DNA of 64,000 nucleotides from Sulfitobacter marinus (GTDB lineage Bacteria > Pseudomonadota > Alphaproteobacteria > Rhodobacterales > Rhodobacteraceae), in NCBI RefSeq assembly GCF_900116285.1, contig NZ_FPAJ01000001.1, positions 124,001 through 188,000 on the forward strand, in the 5' to 3' direction. The notes beneath the pieces were generated by a model, which saw only the letters and a program-made list of their open reading frames with translations, was not told the origin of the DNA and searched no databases. Shown in pieces: positions 1 through 8,531 of the stretch. The position numbers and the translations under genes were made by a program. The stretch's first letter is position 1; each line of letters begins with the position of its first letter.

Positions 1-957
1 CAGGGACACACGTTGTTCATGGTGTCCTGGATCAACCCCGATAGCAGCTACCGCGATGTCGGCATGGGCGACTATATCGAGGATGGGTTCGTCGCGGCCA
101 TTGAAGAGGTCAAAAACATCACCGGTCAGGATCAGGTCAACGCTGTGGGCTATTGTATTGCGGGCACCACGCTGTCGCTGACACTGTCCTTACTAAAGCA
201 GCGCGGCGACCCATCGGTAAAATCGGCGACGTTCTTTACCGCGCTGACCGATTTTTCGGATCAGGGGGAATTCCAGCCCTTCCTGACCGATGATTTCATC
301 GACGGGATCGAAGCGGAGACCAAGGACAAAGGCATACTGCCATCGGTGATCATGGCGCGGACGTTTTCGTTCCTGCGCTCAAACGATCTGGTCTATGGCC
401 CTGCGATCAAAAGCTATATGTTGGGCGATACGCCGCCTGCGTTTGACTTGCTGTATTGGAACGGGGACGGGGCGAACTTGCCTGAACGTATGGCGATGGA
501 ATACCTGCGCGGGCTGTGCCAACAAAACAAACTGGCCGAGGGCGGGTTTGATCTGATGGGGCACCACCTTGAGTTGGGCGATATCGACGTGCCGCTGATC
601 GCCATCGGGTGCGAAACGGACCACATTGCACCGTGGAAAGACAGCTACCGCGGCGTCCAGCAGATGGGCAGTAAGGACAAAACATTCATCATGACCCAGT
701 CGGGCCATATCGCGGGCATCGTTAATCCGCCCAGCAAAGGCAAGTATGGCCATTATACGAACGCTGATATGTCGCTGGAATACCAAGACTGGCTGGACGG
801 TGCCAAGTTCCACAAAGGGTCATGGTGGCCCCGTTGGGGCAAGTGGCTTGAGAATCACTCTGGCGGGCTGATCGAGGCACGTGTGCCGGGCGCGGACGGT
901 CGTGAAATACTGGGTGATGCCCCCGGAACCTATGTCACACGCAAAGCAAGAGACTGA
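1..957 (+). CDS. phaC: Poly(3-hydroxyalkanoate) synthase, C-terminal part (5' end outside window)
   Basis: Polymerises (R)-3-hydroxyacyl-CoA into storage polyester at the granule surface. The reading frame is open from base 1, so about the last 318 residues are present and the N-terminus lies upstream. Visible family features are the lipase-like box GYCIAG with the catalytic Cys codon at 154-156, the catalytic Asp in ETDHIAP (about base 619) and the catalytic His in QSGHIAG (about base 707). The alpha/beta-hydrolase order Cys-Asp-His is intact. The phasin and PhaR repressor genes follow on the same strand, the usual Rhodobacterales order. The subunit class is not certain without the N-terminus; single-gene class I is most likely in this group. 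Confidence 0.95.
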   Translation, partial: QGHTLFMVSWINPDSSYRDVGMGDYIEDGFVAAIEEVKNITGQDQVNAVGYCIAGTTLSLTLSLLKQRGDPSVKSATFFTALTDFSDQGEFQPFLTDDFIDGIEAETKDKGILPSVIMARTFSFLRSNDLVYGPAIKSYMLGDTPPAFDLLYWNGDGANLPERMAMEYLRGLCQQNKLAEGGFDLMGHHLELGDIDVPLIAIGCETDHIAPWKDSYRGVQQMGSKDKTFIMTQSGHIAGIVNPPSKGKYGHYTNADMSLEYQDWLDGAKFHKGSWWPRWGKWLENHSGGLIEARVPGADGREILGDAPGTYVTRKARD

Positions 958-984
958 TCTGATTAATCTTTTCCCCTAGGTCAA

Positions 985-1013
985 CTTTCACATGCTGCAG
1001 TGCAGAATATACT
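985..1013 (+). promoter_or_regulatory. Probable phaP promoter
   Basis: A TATACT -10 box at 1008-1013 follows a weak -35 box (CTTTCA, 985-990) at 17-bp spacing. The PhaR operator at 995-1005 lies inside the spacer, a position where bound repressor would block RNA polymerase. The promoter is inferred from sequence only. Confidence 0.4.
995..1005. promoter_or_regulatory. PhaR operator upstream of phasin gene
   Basis: CTGCAGTGCAG fits the CTGC-N3-GCAG pattern described for PhaR/PhbR repressors of Rhodobacter and Paracoccus relatives. It lies about 95 bp upstream of the phaP start, so phasin should be derepressed when PhaR leaves DNA for PHB granules. Confidence 0.7.
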
Positions 1014-1098
1014 TGAAATGCCGCGCCGCAGCATGTAGGTGTCTCCTATACCAGAACGAGTAGGCTGTTGCCGCTCTCAACTGAAAGAGGAAGAGACT

Positions 1099-1542
1099 AT
1101 GACAAAGACACCTGATATCTCCGCCATGATGAAAGACGTTATGGGCGCATTCCCAGTTGATACAACTGCGCTGAACGATGCGTTCAAAACAACAGCAACA
1201 CTGAATGAAAAACTGTCCGGCGTTGCACTGACAGCTGCCGAGAAATCCGCCGAGATTTCCAACAAATGGCAAAAAGAAACACTCAACAAGCTGGCCGAAA
1301 TGTCCAAAGCCAAGTCCGAGCCTGCTGACTATGCAAAAGCGATGACAGATTTCACATCTGCCTCTGCCGAAGTTGCAGCCGAGCACATGGCCGCATTCGC
1401 TGAAATCGCAAAATCCGTTCAAATGGACACTGTTGAACTGATGATGGCTGCGGGCAAAGACATGTCCGAGGAAGCAACAGCTGCCGTGAAAAAAGCCACA
1501 GCTGAAGCCACAAAAGCCACGAAAAAAGCGACTGCAAAGTAA
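1099..1542 (+). CDS. phaP: Phasin (PHA granule-associated protein)
   Basis: A small amphipathic helical protein of 147 residues that coats PHB granules. The ATG at 1099 is chosen because GAAAGAGGAAGAG lies just upstream; an in-frame ATG at 1039 has no such site. The sequence is almost entirely helix-forming (Ala, Lys, Glu rich, no Cys or Trp-rich core) and ends in a repetitive Ala/Lys/Thr tail (KKATAEATKATKKATAK) like the tails of alphaproteobacterial phasins. A PhaR operator precedes it and a strong terminator follows at 1578-1608, so it is probably a monocistronic, highly expressed gene. Confidence 0.9.
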   Translation: MTKTPDISAMMKDVMGAFPVDTTALNDAFKTTATLNEKLSGVALTAAEKSAEISNKWQKETLNKLAEMSKAKSEPADYAKAMTDFTSASAEVAAEHMAAFAEIAKSVQMDTVELMMAAGKDMSEEATAAVKKATAEATKATKKATAK

Positions 1543-1577
1543 CGCGCCGCACGGCAAAACCACTTTCATGAGTGAGG

Positions 1578-1608
1578 GGGCAGGCTTGAGAAAGTCTGCC
1601 CTTTCTTT
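1578..1608 (+). terminator. Rho-independent terminator of phaP
   Basis: A 10-bp stem (1578-1587 with 1592-1601, one G-T pair), a GAGA tetraloop and a following T-rich tract. Confidence 0.85.
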
Positions 1609-1647
1609 GTTGCGAGGCCCTTTCTTTTTGAAACGTGCTACCCTAAG

Positions 1648-1658
1648 CTGCAATGCAG
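1648..1658. promoter_or_regulatory. PhaR operator upstream of phaR (autoregulation)
   Basis: CTGCAATGCAG is the second CTGC-N3-GCAG site, 25 bp upstream of the phaR start codon. Its position indicates that PhaR represses its own gene. It overlaps an in-frame ATG at 1653, one more reason to prefer the GTG start. Confidence 0.7.
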
Positions 1659-1682
1659 CACGCACTTTGGGAAGGATCCACC

Positions 1683-2261
1683 GTGGCCGACACAGACAAG
1701 CCTCTGCTTATCAAGCGCTACGCCAGCCGGCGGCTTTATAATACGGAAACAAGCGATTACGTGACGCTTGAGGATATCTCGGGGTTTATCCGGGATGGGC
1801 GCGAAGTCCAGATTCTGGATTTGAAATCCGGTGATGATCTGACCCGTCAGTATCTGCTGCAGATCATTGCAGATCACGAAAGCCGTGGTGAATCAGTTTT
1901 GCCCGTAGATGTGCTGAACGATCTGGTGCGCAGTTACATGTCGCCTGGCGCAAGCGTTGTGCCGCAGTTTTTGAAAGCGTCCTTTGACATGCTGCGCGAT
2001 GGCCAATCGCGGGTGCTGGAAAACATGAACACGATCAACCCGATGTCCAAAATGCCAGGGTTCGATGTGATGCAGGCCCAGCAAGAGGCATTCATGAAAG
2101 CCATGACGGGCAATATCCCCGCCGCATGGCCCGGCATGACCAAGCCCGAGGCCGAGACACCGCCGCAGCCGGAGAAGTCCGATAGTAAACAAGACGAGAG
2201 TCTGGACGCGATCAAGCAGCAATTGGCCGAATTGCAGGATAAGCTGTCAAAGTTGAAGTGA
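1683..2261 (+). CDS. phaR: PHA synthesis repressor PhaR
   Basis: Transcriptional repressor that senses PHB and controls phasin synthesis. The product has 192 residues. The GTG at 1683 is preferred over the ATG at 1653 because GGGAAGGA precedes it at good spacing and family members begin just before the conserved block LIKRYASRRLYNT. The N-terminal DNA/PHB-binding domain covers roughly residues 8-70, followed by a PHB accumulation domain with a Met-rich segment (about 90-135), and a C-terminal Lys/Glu/Gln coiled-coil tail probably used for oligomerisation. It is preceded by its own operator and followed by a strong terminator. Confidence 0.93.
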   Translation: MADTDKPLLIKRYASRRLYNTETSDYVTLEDISGFIRDGREVQILDLKSGDDLTRQYLLQIIADHESRGESVLPVDVLNDLVRSYMSPGASVVPQFLKASFDMLRDGQSRVLENMNTINPMSKMPGFDVMQAQQEAFMKAMTGNIPAAWPGMTKPEAETPPQPEKSDSKQDESLDAIKQQLAELQDKLSKLK

Positions 2262-2313
2262 TCCAGCGGCCGCACTGACGTGCGACTGTTTTATTTGATC
2301 CAGATCAGACCTG

Positions 2314-2343
2314 AGCCCACCCCGCTATTGGGTGGGCTTTTTC
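2314..2343 (+). terminator. Rho-independent terminator of phaR
   Basis: Perfect 9-bp stem AGCCCACCC/GGGTGGGCT (2314-2322 with 2330-2338), a 7-nt loop and TTTTT. Confidence 0.92.
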
Positions 2344-2356
2344 GCATGTGTTAGAT

Positions 2357-2391
2357 GCCTCCGGCGGGAGTTTACCTGGCAAAATGAAAAG
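2357..2391. repeat. Dispersed Rhodobacterales intergenic repeat, copy 1
   Basis: GCCTCCGGCGGGAG followed by TTTACCTGG and GAAAAG resembles the other copies at 4997-5029 and 16865-16961, whose shared core is GCCTTCGGCGAGGAT with an A/T stretch, then CCA and GAAG. It sits between the phaR terminator and the end of the convergent aminotransferase gene. Confidence 0.5.
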
Positions 2392-2396
2392 GCAGG

Positions 2397-3575
2397 TTAG
2401 GCGGCCTCGGAGCTTGCCGCATTTTGAACTGCGCCCAGCAGGACGTCGATGACGGCATCAAGGTCGCGGGGTGTGAGGTGAACGGGCAAGCGCACATCGC
2501 ATGCTGTCATTAGCATTTTGCGGGTTTGCGGCAGGTCCGGCAGGCTTTCGATAAATTGCCAGTTCCAGAAGGCGCGGGCATTGTCGGTGCTTTGGCCGAA
2601 GACCTGAACCTTGACCCCTGCGGCGGCACTGGCGTTTGCGAAAGCACGGACTGCATCATCGTCCAACCCGATCATGTTGAACTGTATTGAATCCGGGGCG
2701 CGGGTTTCCGGGGCCAATGGTGTGGGGACGTTGAGATAGGGGGACCGGTTCAGTTTGGCCGCGACATAGTCGTGGTTGCGACGCCCGTCCGCTACACGCC
2801 GGGGGAGTTCGGCCAGTTGCGGGCGCAGGATGGCTGCGGACAGGTTGCTGAGGCGTAGATTGTATAGAGGCAGTTTATTCTGCCAGCGGGCACAGGCGTC
2901 AGCGATGTGGGGATGTTTCTTCCAATTGTGTTCATAAGCGCCTGACATAATGATCGCGCGGGCGATCAGGTCGGCGTCATCGGTGATCATAATCCCGCCT
3001 TCGCCGGCGTTGATCATCTTATAGGATTGGAAAGAAAAGCATCCGATTTTGCCGATGGTGCCGATTTTCTGGTCGTGCCAGAGCGTGCCCAGTGAATGCG
3101 CCGCGTCTTCGATGACGCGGATGTTGGCCGCGTTGCACAGGGCCATAATGGCGTCCATGTCTGAGGTGTGCCCCCGCATATGGCTGATGATGACGGCATC
3201 GACTGTGGGCAGTTTGGCCTCGAAGTCACTGATATCGATGCGGTAGTTATCCCCGACCTCGCATAGCACCGGTTGGCAATTTGCATGGATCACAGAGGAG
3301 GGCACCGCGGCAAAGGTAAACCCCGGGATCAGCACGCGTGCGTCTTTTGGCAGGTCCAGCGCCATCAGCGACAGGAACAGCGCAGCCGAGCACGAAGATA
3401 CCGCGAGGGCGTAGCGGGACCCCATCATCTGGGCGAATTCGGTCTCGAGCAGGGAGACAGGCGCTTCGCTGGCGGCCGTATAGCGAAACAGATCGCCGGT
3501 TTGCAAAAGCCGCTCAATCTCGGCGCGGGCTGCTTCTGGGATCGGCTCTGCGTGATGCATATCGGGCAGGGGCAT
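2397..3575 (-). CDS. DegT/DnrJ/EryC1/StrS-family PLP aminotransferase
   Basis: Type I fold PLP enzyme of the sugar-aminotransferase family, 392 residues. The PLP lysine is Lys186 in SFQSYKMINAGEGG, and the cofactor-contacting Asp is Asp157 in EDAAHSLG; both are intact, so it should be active. The family usually converts a nucleotide-linked keto sugar to an amino sugar, but some members act on other ketones. No sugar-nucleotide genes lie beside it, so the substrate cannot be assigned. It ends 53 bp from the phaR terminator (convergent) and starts 95 bp from the end of the next gene, so it may be transcribed separately from the amine operon. Confidence 0.85.
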   Translation of the reverse strand: MPLPDMHHAEPIPEAARAEIERLLQTGDLFRYTAASEAPVSLLETEFAQMMGSRYALAVSSCSAALFLSLMALDLPKDARVLIPGFTFAAVPSSVIHANCQPVLCEVGDNYRIDISDFEAKLPTVDAVIISHMRGHTSDMDAIMALCNAANIRVIEDAAHSLGTLWHDQKIGTIGKIGCFSFQSYKMINAGEGGIMITDDADLIARAIIMSGAYEHNWKKHPHIADACARWQNKLPLYNLRLSNLSAAILRPQLAELPRRVADGRRNHDYVAAKLNRSPYLNVPTPLAPETRAPDSIQFNMIGLDDDAVRAFANASAAAGVKVQVFGQSTDNARAFWNWQFIESLPDLPQTRKMLMTACDVRLPVHLTPRDLDAVIDVLLGAVQNAASSEAA

Positions 3576-3670
3576 ATTTCAAAATCCTGAAGGTTTTCTT
3601 TCAGAATATTAAAACAGCGGCGGATTACGGCCAAGCGAATTCAGGTTTGAAAACTGTGAAATATTTGTGA

Positions 3671-4975
3671 CTACAGGCCGAGCTTGTCGCGTAGGCTGTA
3701 CCAGGTCATTGCAAGGGTCAGCAAAGGCGTGCGCATTGCCGCGCCGCCGGGAAAGGGATTGGTGGGGATGGCGGACATCACATCAAACCCGTCGCTGTCG
3801 CCCATAATGGCACGGGCCATGAGCTGCCCAGCATGGGTGGCTGTGCCGACACCGTGTCCCGAATACCCCGACGCGGACAGGATGTTGGGGGCGACGCGGG
3901 CAAGATAGGGCAGACGTTTCATAGTGATGGCAAGCGTGCCACCCCAAGCATAATCTATCGCCACGTCTTTGAGCTGGGGGAACACCACGGACATTGGGGC
4001 GCGTACCTTGGCGGCGATATCGCGTGGGAATTTGTAACCATAACTCTCCCCGCCACCAAACAGTAGCCGACCGTCATGGCTCAGCCGAAAATAGTTCACC
4101 ACGAACCGGCTATCGGCCACCGCCACATCGCGGGGCAATACATCGCGGATGCGATTGCCCAGCGGTTCGGTCGCTACGATAAAGTTGTTGATCGGCATGA
4201 CCCGCGCCGCAACCTTGCGGTTCAAACCGCCCATATAGCCGTTGCACGCCAGCACAGCGTGTCCCGCCGTGACGCGCCCGCCGTCGGTTTGAACCACCAC
4301 CTTCGCGCCCTCTTGGATATGGTTCACGGCAGAGCCTTCATAGATACGGACGCCTGCCTTTTGTGCCGCCCGTGCCAAACCGAGGGCGAGGTTAAGCGGA
4401 TGTAAATGCGCGGCACCCATATCCAGAATACCACCCTTGTAATCGGGCGAGGGGCAAACCGATTGCAAGGCGTCGTGGTCCAGCACTTCGATCTGGTCAT
4501 AGCCATAGCGGCTTTGCAGGTGTCCGGCATAGTCGTGTAGATGGTGCAGGTCGCTGGCTGTGGATGCTGTCCAAGCGACACCCGGCTTCAGATGGCAGTC
4601 AATATCGTGCTCAGCAATCAGGCCTTTGACCAAAGCCTTTGCGTCTTCGCCCAAATCCCACAATCTGCGCGCATGATCTACACCCAACGTCTTTTCCAGC
4701 GTGTCCTGTTCAATCCGCTGGCCGCCGCCTAATTGCCCGCCGTTTCGACCGGACGCCCCGAACCCGACGCGTTGCGCATCCAGCAAAACAACATCGCGAC
4801 CTGCCTGTGCCAGATGCAGGGCAGCGGACAGGCCGGTATAGCCGCCCCCGACCACGCAAACATCTGCTTTTATGGCACCTTTGAGGGGGGCAAACCGTTG
4901 CATCGGGGTCGCCGTCGCGGCATACCAGCTGTCAGGATAAGCGCCTTTTTCATCATTTGCATAAAGCAGGTTCAT
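3671..4975 (-). CDS. FAD-dependent oxidoreductase, PuuB-like (gamma-glutamyl-amine oxidase)
   Basis: DAO-fold flavoenzyme of 434 residues. The dinucleotide-binding motif VVGGGYTGLSAAL lies about 40 residues from the start and the flavin region RNGGQLGGGQ follows. The start MNLLYAND at 4975 is typical of PuuB-like proteins and is preceded by AGGAG. Close relatives oxidise gamma-glutamylputrescine, releasing an aldehyde, ammonia and peroxide. It is the last gene of the glutamine-synthetase-like operon, 74 bp after the upstream ligase; the gap holds a dispersed repeat. An actual substrate other than putrescine is possible because no aldehyde dehydrogenase is present in the operon. Confidence 0.8.
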   Translation of the reverse strand: MNLLYANDEKGAYPDSWYAATATPMQRFAPLKGAIKADVCVVGGGYTGLSAALHLAQAGRDVVLLDAQRVGFGASGRNGGQLGGGQRIEQDTLEKTLGVDHARRLWDLGEDAKALVKGLIAEHDIDCHLKPGVAWTASTASDLHHLHDYAGHLQSRYGYDQIEVLDHDALQSVCPSPDYKGGILDMGAAHLHPLNLALGLARAAQKAGVRIYEGSAVNHIQEGAKVVVQTDGGRVTAGHAVLACNGYMGGLNRKVAARVMPINNFIVATEPLGNRIRDVLPRDVAVADSRFVVNYFRLSHDGRLLFGGGESYGYKFPRDIAAKVRAPMSVVFPQLKDVAIDYAWGGTLAITMKRLPYLARVAPNILSASGYSGHGVGTATHAGQLMARAIMGDSDGFDVMSAIPTNPFPGGAAMRTPLLTLAMTWYSLRDKLGL

Positions 4976-4996
4976 CGCAAAGGGGCTCCTGTCCCC

Positions 4997-5029
4997 GCTT
5001 CCAAATGGTTTTAAATCCTCGCCGAAGGC
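4997..5029. repeat. Dispersed Rhodobacterales intergenic repeat, copy 2
   Basis: On the minus strand it reads GCCTTCGGCGAGGATTTAAA, then ACCATTTGGAAGC, matching the copies at 16865-16961 in its first 15 bases. It lies in the gap between the ligase and oxidoreductase genes. Confidence 0.5.
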
Positions 5030-5049
5030 ATCCGCCATCGGCGACGGGA

Positions 5050-6408
5050 TCAAACATTCATAAGTAGATGCTCGCGTTCCCAAGGCGAAATAACCTGCAG
5101 GAACTCGTCATATTCGGCACGTTTCACGATGGCGTAGACCCGGGCAAAATCGGGGCCTAATACTTCGTGCAGCCCGGTGGCCTCTTCGAACAAATCCAAG
5201 GCAGACCCCAGAACCTGCGGGATGTCCCCGTCGCCCTCATAGGCGTCGCCTTTGAATTCGGGTTTCGGGTGTTTCTTGTCCATCAGCCCCAGAAAACCGC
5301 ATGCAAGCGATGCCGCGATGCCCAGATAGGGATTGCAATCCATCCCGGCCAACCGGTTTTCTACACGGCGTGAGTTGGGTTTGGACAGCGGCACGCGAAT
5401 GCCCGTGGTACGGTTGTCGCGGCCCCATTCAAGGTTGATCGGTGCTGCGTGGTCTTTGACGTAACGGCGATAGCTGTTCACATAGGGGGCCAACACAGCC
5501 AGCGCATCGGGCATGTGGTTTTGCATGCCTGCGATAAAGTGGAAAAACGCATCGGTTTCGCCGCCCTTTGTGTCGGAAAAGATGTTCTTGCCGGTTTCAA
5601 TATCCAGCACCGAATGATGCATATGCATGGCGCTGCCGGGTTCGTCCTCGATCGGTTTGGCCATAAACGTGGCATAGCAATCGTGGCGCAGTGCGGCTTC
5701 GCGGATCAGACGTTTGAAATAGAACACTTCATCCGCCAACCGCACCGGATCGCCGTGGATCAGGTTGATCTCGAGCTGGCCCGCACCGCCTTCTTGGGTG
5801 ATGCCGTCGATCTCGAAACCTTGGGCCTCGGCAAAATCATAGATGTCGTCGATCACCGGGCCAAACTCATCCACGGCAGTCATGGAATAGGCCTGACGCG
5901 CGGCTGCGGGGCGGCCTGAGCGGCCCATCATCGGTTTGATCGCATGGGCAGGGTCCAGATTGCGTGCGACCAGAAAGAATTCCATTTCCGGGGCGACAAC
6001 AGGTTCCCAACCTTGCTGGCGATAGAGTTCGACCACGCGTTTCAAAACGTTGCGAGGCGAATATTGCACCGGTTCACCATCGCGGTCATAGGCGTCGTGG
6101 ATCACCTGAAGCGTCCAATCCGCAGTCCAGGGTGCGGCGGTCGCCGTCGACATATCGGGTCGCAGGATCATGTCTTTTTCGATGAACCCATCGGCACCCG
6201 CGGCTTCGCCCCACTCACCGGTGATGGTCTGATAGAAAATGCTGTCGGGCAGGTGAAAATATTCTTGACGCGAGAACTTCTTGGCGGGCACGGCTTTGCC
6301 GCGTGCGATGCCAGGCAAATCCGGGATGATGCATTCGACTTCATCCAGACGTCTCCCCTCCAGATAGTCGCGGGCAGGTTCGGGCAGGTCGTCAATCCAG
6401 TCGGACAT
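5050..6408 (-). CDS. Glutamine-synthetase-family ligase, PuuA-like (gamma-glutamyl-amine ligase)
   Basis: ATP-dependent ligase of 452 residues that in this subfamily joins glutamate to an amine (putrescine in the PuuA prototype) instead of ammonia. The GS catalytic core is recognisable: QEGGAGQLEINL for the metal-binding Glu cluster, HMHHSVLD for the nucleotide region, and the Arg-rich NRTTGIRVPLSK and SRRVENRLAGMDCNPYL. The ATG at 6408 overlaps the stop of the upstream amidotransferase (TGATG); a GTG one codon earlier is an alternative. It is the second GS-like gene of the operon, so the two may differ in substrate or form a mixed oligomer. Confidence 0.85.
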   Translation of the reverse strand: MSDWIDDLPEPARDYLEGRRLDEVECIIPDLPGIARGKAVPAKKFSRQEYFHLPDSIFYQTITGEWGEAAGADGFIEKDMILRPDMSTATAAPWTADWTLQVIHDAYDRDGEPVQYSPRNVLKRVVELYRQQGWEPVVAPEMEFFLVARNLDPAHAIKPMMGRSGRPAAARQAYSMTAVDEFGPVIDDIYDFAEAQGFEIDGITQEGGAGQLEINLIHGDPVRLADEVFYFKRLIREAALRHDCYATFMAKPIEDEPGSAMHMHHSVLDIETGKNIFSDTKGGETDAFFHFIAGMQNHMPDALAVLAPYVNSYRRYVKDHAAPINLEWGRDNRTTGIRVPLSKPNSRRVENRLAGMDCNPYLGIAASLACGFLGLMDKKHPKPEFKGDAYEGDGDIPQVLGSALDLFEEATGLHEVLGPDFARVYAIVKRAEYDEFLQVISPWEREHLLMNV

Positions 6409-7091
6409 CACGGTCTCTCTTTCTTGAGGAAATCGGCAATAAAATCTGCAATATCAGCGTTATTTGTGGGGGTATCCAGCCGCTTTGCAGCCGCTGCAAG
6501 CTGTTCATCAGGTACCACACCCTTGCCGCGGGTGCGTATCAGACCGTCGATGAAATCAGCGCTGAATTCCGGGTGAGGTTGGATCGTCCAGATTTGATCG
6601 TCATAGAGCAGCGCCGCATTGGCGCAAAAATCCGAGGACCCGACAACCTTGGCCCCTTTGGGAAGGGTCGTGACCTGATCCTGATGCCACGCGTTCAGCG
6701 CCATCGGCTGTCCGTTCACGATGTACTCCGTGGGGCCCACAGACCAGCCGCCGTCGAATTTTTCGACTTTACCGCCAAGTGCTTGGGCGATGATCTGGTG
6801 GCCAAAGCAAATACCAACTAAGGGACGGCCGGTTTCGCGAATGGCTAGGATCAGCTGTTCGAGCGGCGGAATCCAGTCGTGATCCTCATATGCGCCGAAT
6901 TTCGAGCCGGTGATCAGCCATGCGTCGGCATCCACGGCCGAGGCCGGAAAATCGCCATCCACAACCGACCAAATCTGAAAGTCGAAATCATGCCCGCCCA
7001 GCAGTTTGGTAAACATCTCGCCGTAGTCGCCCAACTGGTCTTTCATGTTGTCGGGCGAGTGGCCGGTTTGAAGGATGCCGATTTTCATCAC
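6408..7091 (-). CDS. Class I glutamine amidotransferase-like hydrolase
   Basis: Flavodoxin-like GATase1 domain of 227 residues. The nucleophile Cys lies in GICFGHQI (nucleophile elbow), and the His-Glu pair in QPHPEF, so the catalytic triad is complete. Placed between two gamma-glutamyl ligases, it most likely cleaves a gamma-glutamyl amide intermediate, a role filled by PuuD in the E. coli putrescine pathway; it is closer in appearance to GMP-synthase-type amidotransferases than to PuuD. Its stop overlaps the downstream ligase start and the upstream ligase ends 7 bp before it, so it is translated from the same message. Confidence 0.8.
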   Translation of the reverse strand: MMKIGILQTGHSPDNMKDQLGDYGEMFTKLLGGHDFDFQIWSVVDGDFPASAVDADAWLITGSKFGAYEDHDWIPPLEQLILAIRETGRPLVGICFGHQIIAQALGGKVEKFDGGWSVGPTEYIVNGQPMALNAWHQDQVTTLPKGAKVVGSSDFCANAALLYDDQIWTIQPHPEFSADFIDGLIRTRGKGVVPDEQLAAAAKRLDTPTNNADIADFIADFLKKERP

Positions 7092-7098
7092 GTTGCCT

Positions 7099-8433
7099 TT
7101 ATACGGTGTCGAGATAGATCTCGACCTGTTCTTGTGGGGTAAGCTCTTGCATGTAATGCAGCTCTTGGCGCTTTGTCAGGACAAAATTGCGGATCAGTTC
7201 GGGGGCGAAAATGCGCGCCACCTCGGGGGAGGTTTCAAAGAGATCAATCGCGGTTTTCCAGTCACCGGGGATTTGCGGCAGATCGGCGGCATAGGCGTTG
7301 CCGGTGATGGGGGCAGGTGGGTCAATCGCGTCTTCGATGCCGTTCATCGCTGCGCCCAAAACGGCCGCCAGCATCAGATAGGGGTTCACATCGCCCCCGG
7401 ACACACGGTGTTCAATCCGCCGTGCCTTATGGCTGCCCGACGGCACACGGATCGACGATGTGCGGTTTTCATAGGCCCAGGAAATACCGGTCGGCGCGTG
7501 GGAACCCGGCACCATCCGATCAAAGCTGTTGGCATGGGGCGCAAACACCAGCGCTGATCCGGCCATCGCGTTCATACAGCCCGCAATGGCGTGACGCATG
7601 ATCGCAGTCCCATCCGGGCCACCATCGTCAAAGATGTTGTTGCCATTCTTATCCAGCACCGAGAAATGTGTATGCAGACCCGAGCCGGGGTAATCCTCAT
7701 AGGGTTTCGCCATAAAGCTGGCGGCAAAGCCGTGACGACGGGCAAGGCCTTTGACCAGCATCTTGAAGAACCACGCATCGTCGGCGGCGCGCAAGGCGTC
7801 ATCGCAATGCATCAGGTTGATCTCGAACTGGCCCAGCCCGGCCTCTGAGATGGCGGTGTCTGCGGGAATGTCCATTTCCTCGCAGGCGTCATAGAGATCG
7901 GTAAAGAATTCATCGAACTGGTCCAACGCCCGGATCGACAGGGTCTCTGCCGCCTTGCGCCGTTTACCCGATCGTGGAGAGACAGGGACCTGCAGCTTGC
8001 GGCCAGAATCGTCGATCAGGAAAAACTCAAGCTCGACCGCGCAAACCGGCGTCAGGCCACGTTCCTTAAAGCGCTCCAAGACGGCGCGCAGTGCATGACG
8101 CGGGTCGCCGGGGTAGGGCGTGCCATCTTCGCGAAACATCCAGATGGGCAGTAAGGCCGAGGGAGAATCAAGCCATGGCATCGGCAGAAAGCCCCGTTCG
8201 GTGGGGAACAACACCCCATCGGCATCGCCGGATTCAAACACCAGCGGGCTGTCGTCGATGTCTTCGCCCCAGATATCCAGGTTCAGGACAGACACGGGAA
8301 AGCGCGTACCATCCTCGACGATTTTGTCAGCGAAACGCGTGGGGATGCGTTTGCCGCGAGCCTGACCGTTCAGGTCGGCGGCAGCCACACGGATCGTGCG
8401 AACCTGAGGATGTTTACGGAGCCAATTTTTCAT
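7099..8433 (-). CDS. Glutamine-synthetase-family ligase, second copy in operon
   Basis: GS-fold ligase of 444 residues, clearly a paralogue of the product at 5050-6408. It keeps SEAGLGQFEINLMH, HTHFSVLDKNG, NRTSSIRVPSGSHKARR and EHRVSGGDVNPYL, the metal, nucleotide and glutamate regions of the family. The ATG at 8433 has AAGGTG at correct spacing; an upstream extension to 8508 is unlikely. It follows the permease gene by about 98 bp and precedes the amidotransferase by 7 bp. It probably gamma-glutamylates the imported amine or a related molecule. A role in ammonia assimilation is unlikely from the context and the subfamily. Confidence 0.83.
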   Translation of the reverse strand: MKNWLRKHPQVRTIRVAAADLNGQARGKRIPTRFADKIVEDGTRFPVSVLNLDIWGEDIDDSPLVFESGDADGVLFPTERGFLPMPWLDSPSALLPIWMFREDGTPYPGDPRHALRAVLERFKERGLTPVCAVELEFFLIDDSGRKLQVPVSPRSGKRRKAAETLSIRALDQFDEFFTDLYDACEEMDIPADTAISEAGLGQFEINLMHCDDALRAADDAWFFKMLVKGLARRHGFAASFMAKPYEDYPGSGLHTHFSVLDKNGNNIFDDGGPDGTAIMRHAIAGCMNAMAGSALVFAPHANSFDRMVPGSHAPTGISWAYENRTSSIRVPSGSHKARRIEHRVSGGDVNPYLMLAAVLGAAMNGIEDAIDPPAPITGNAYAADLPQIPGDWKTAIDLFETSPEVARIFAPELIRNFVLTKRQELHYMQELTPQEQVEIYLDTV

Positions 8434-8531
8434 AACGCACCTTGTAAGCGGCGGGCATGAAACGGGGTTTTCAATAAGCGAAACCCGAGGTAGGCGCCCA
8501 CGCGCCAAATAATTTGATCAAAAGATGGATA

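Noticed and set aside
988-1665. 225-codon minus-strand frame opposite phaP
   Set aside because: It is the complementary shadow of the phasin gene; the Cys/Phe-rich translation is an artefact of its Ala/Lys codons.
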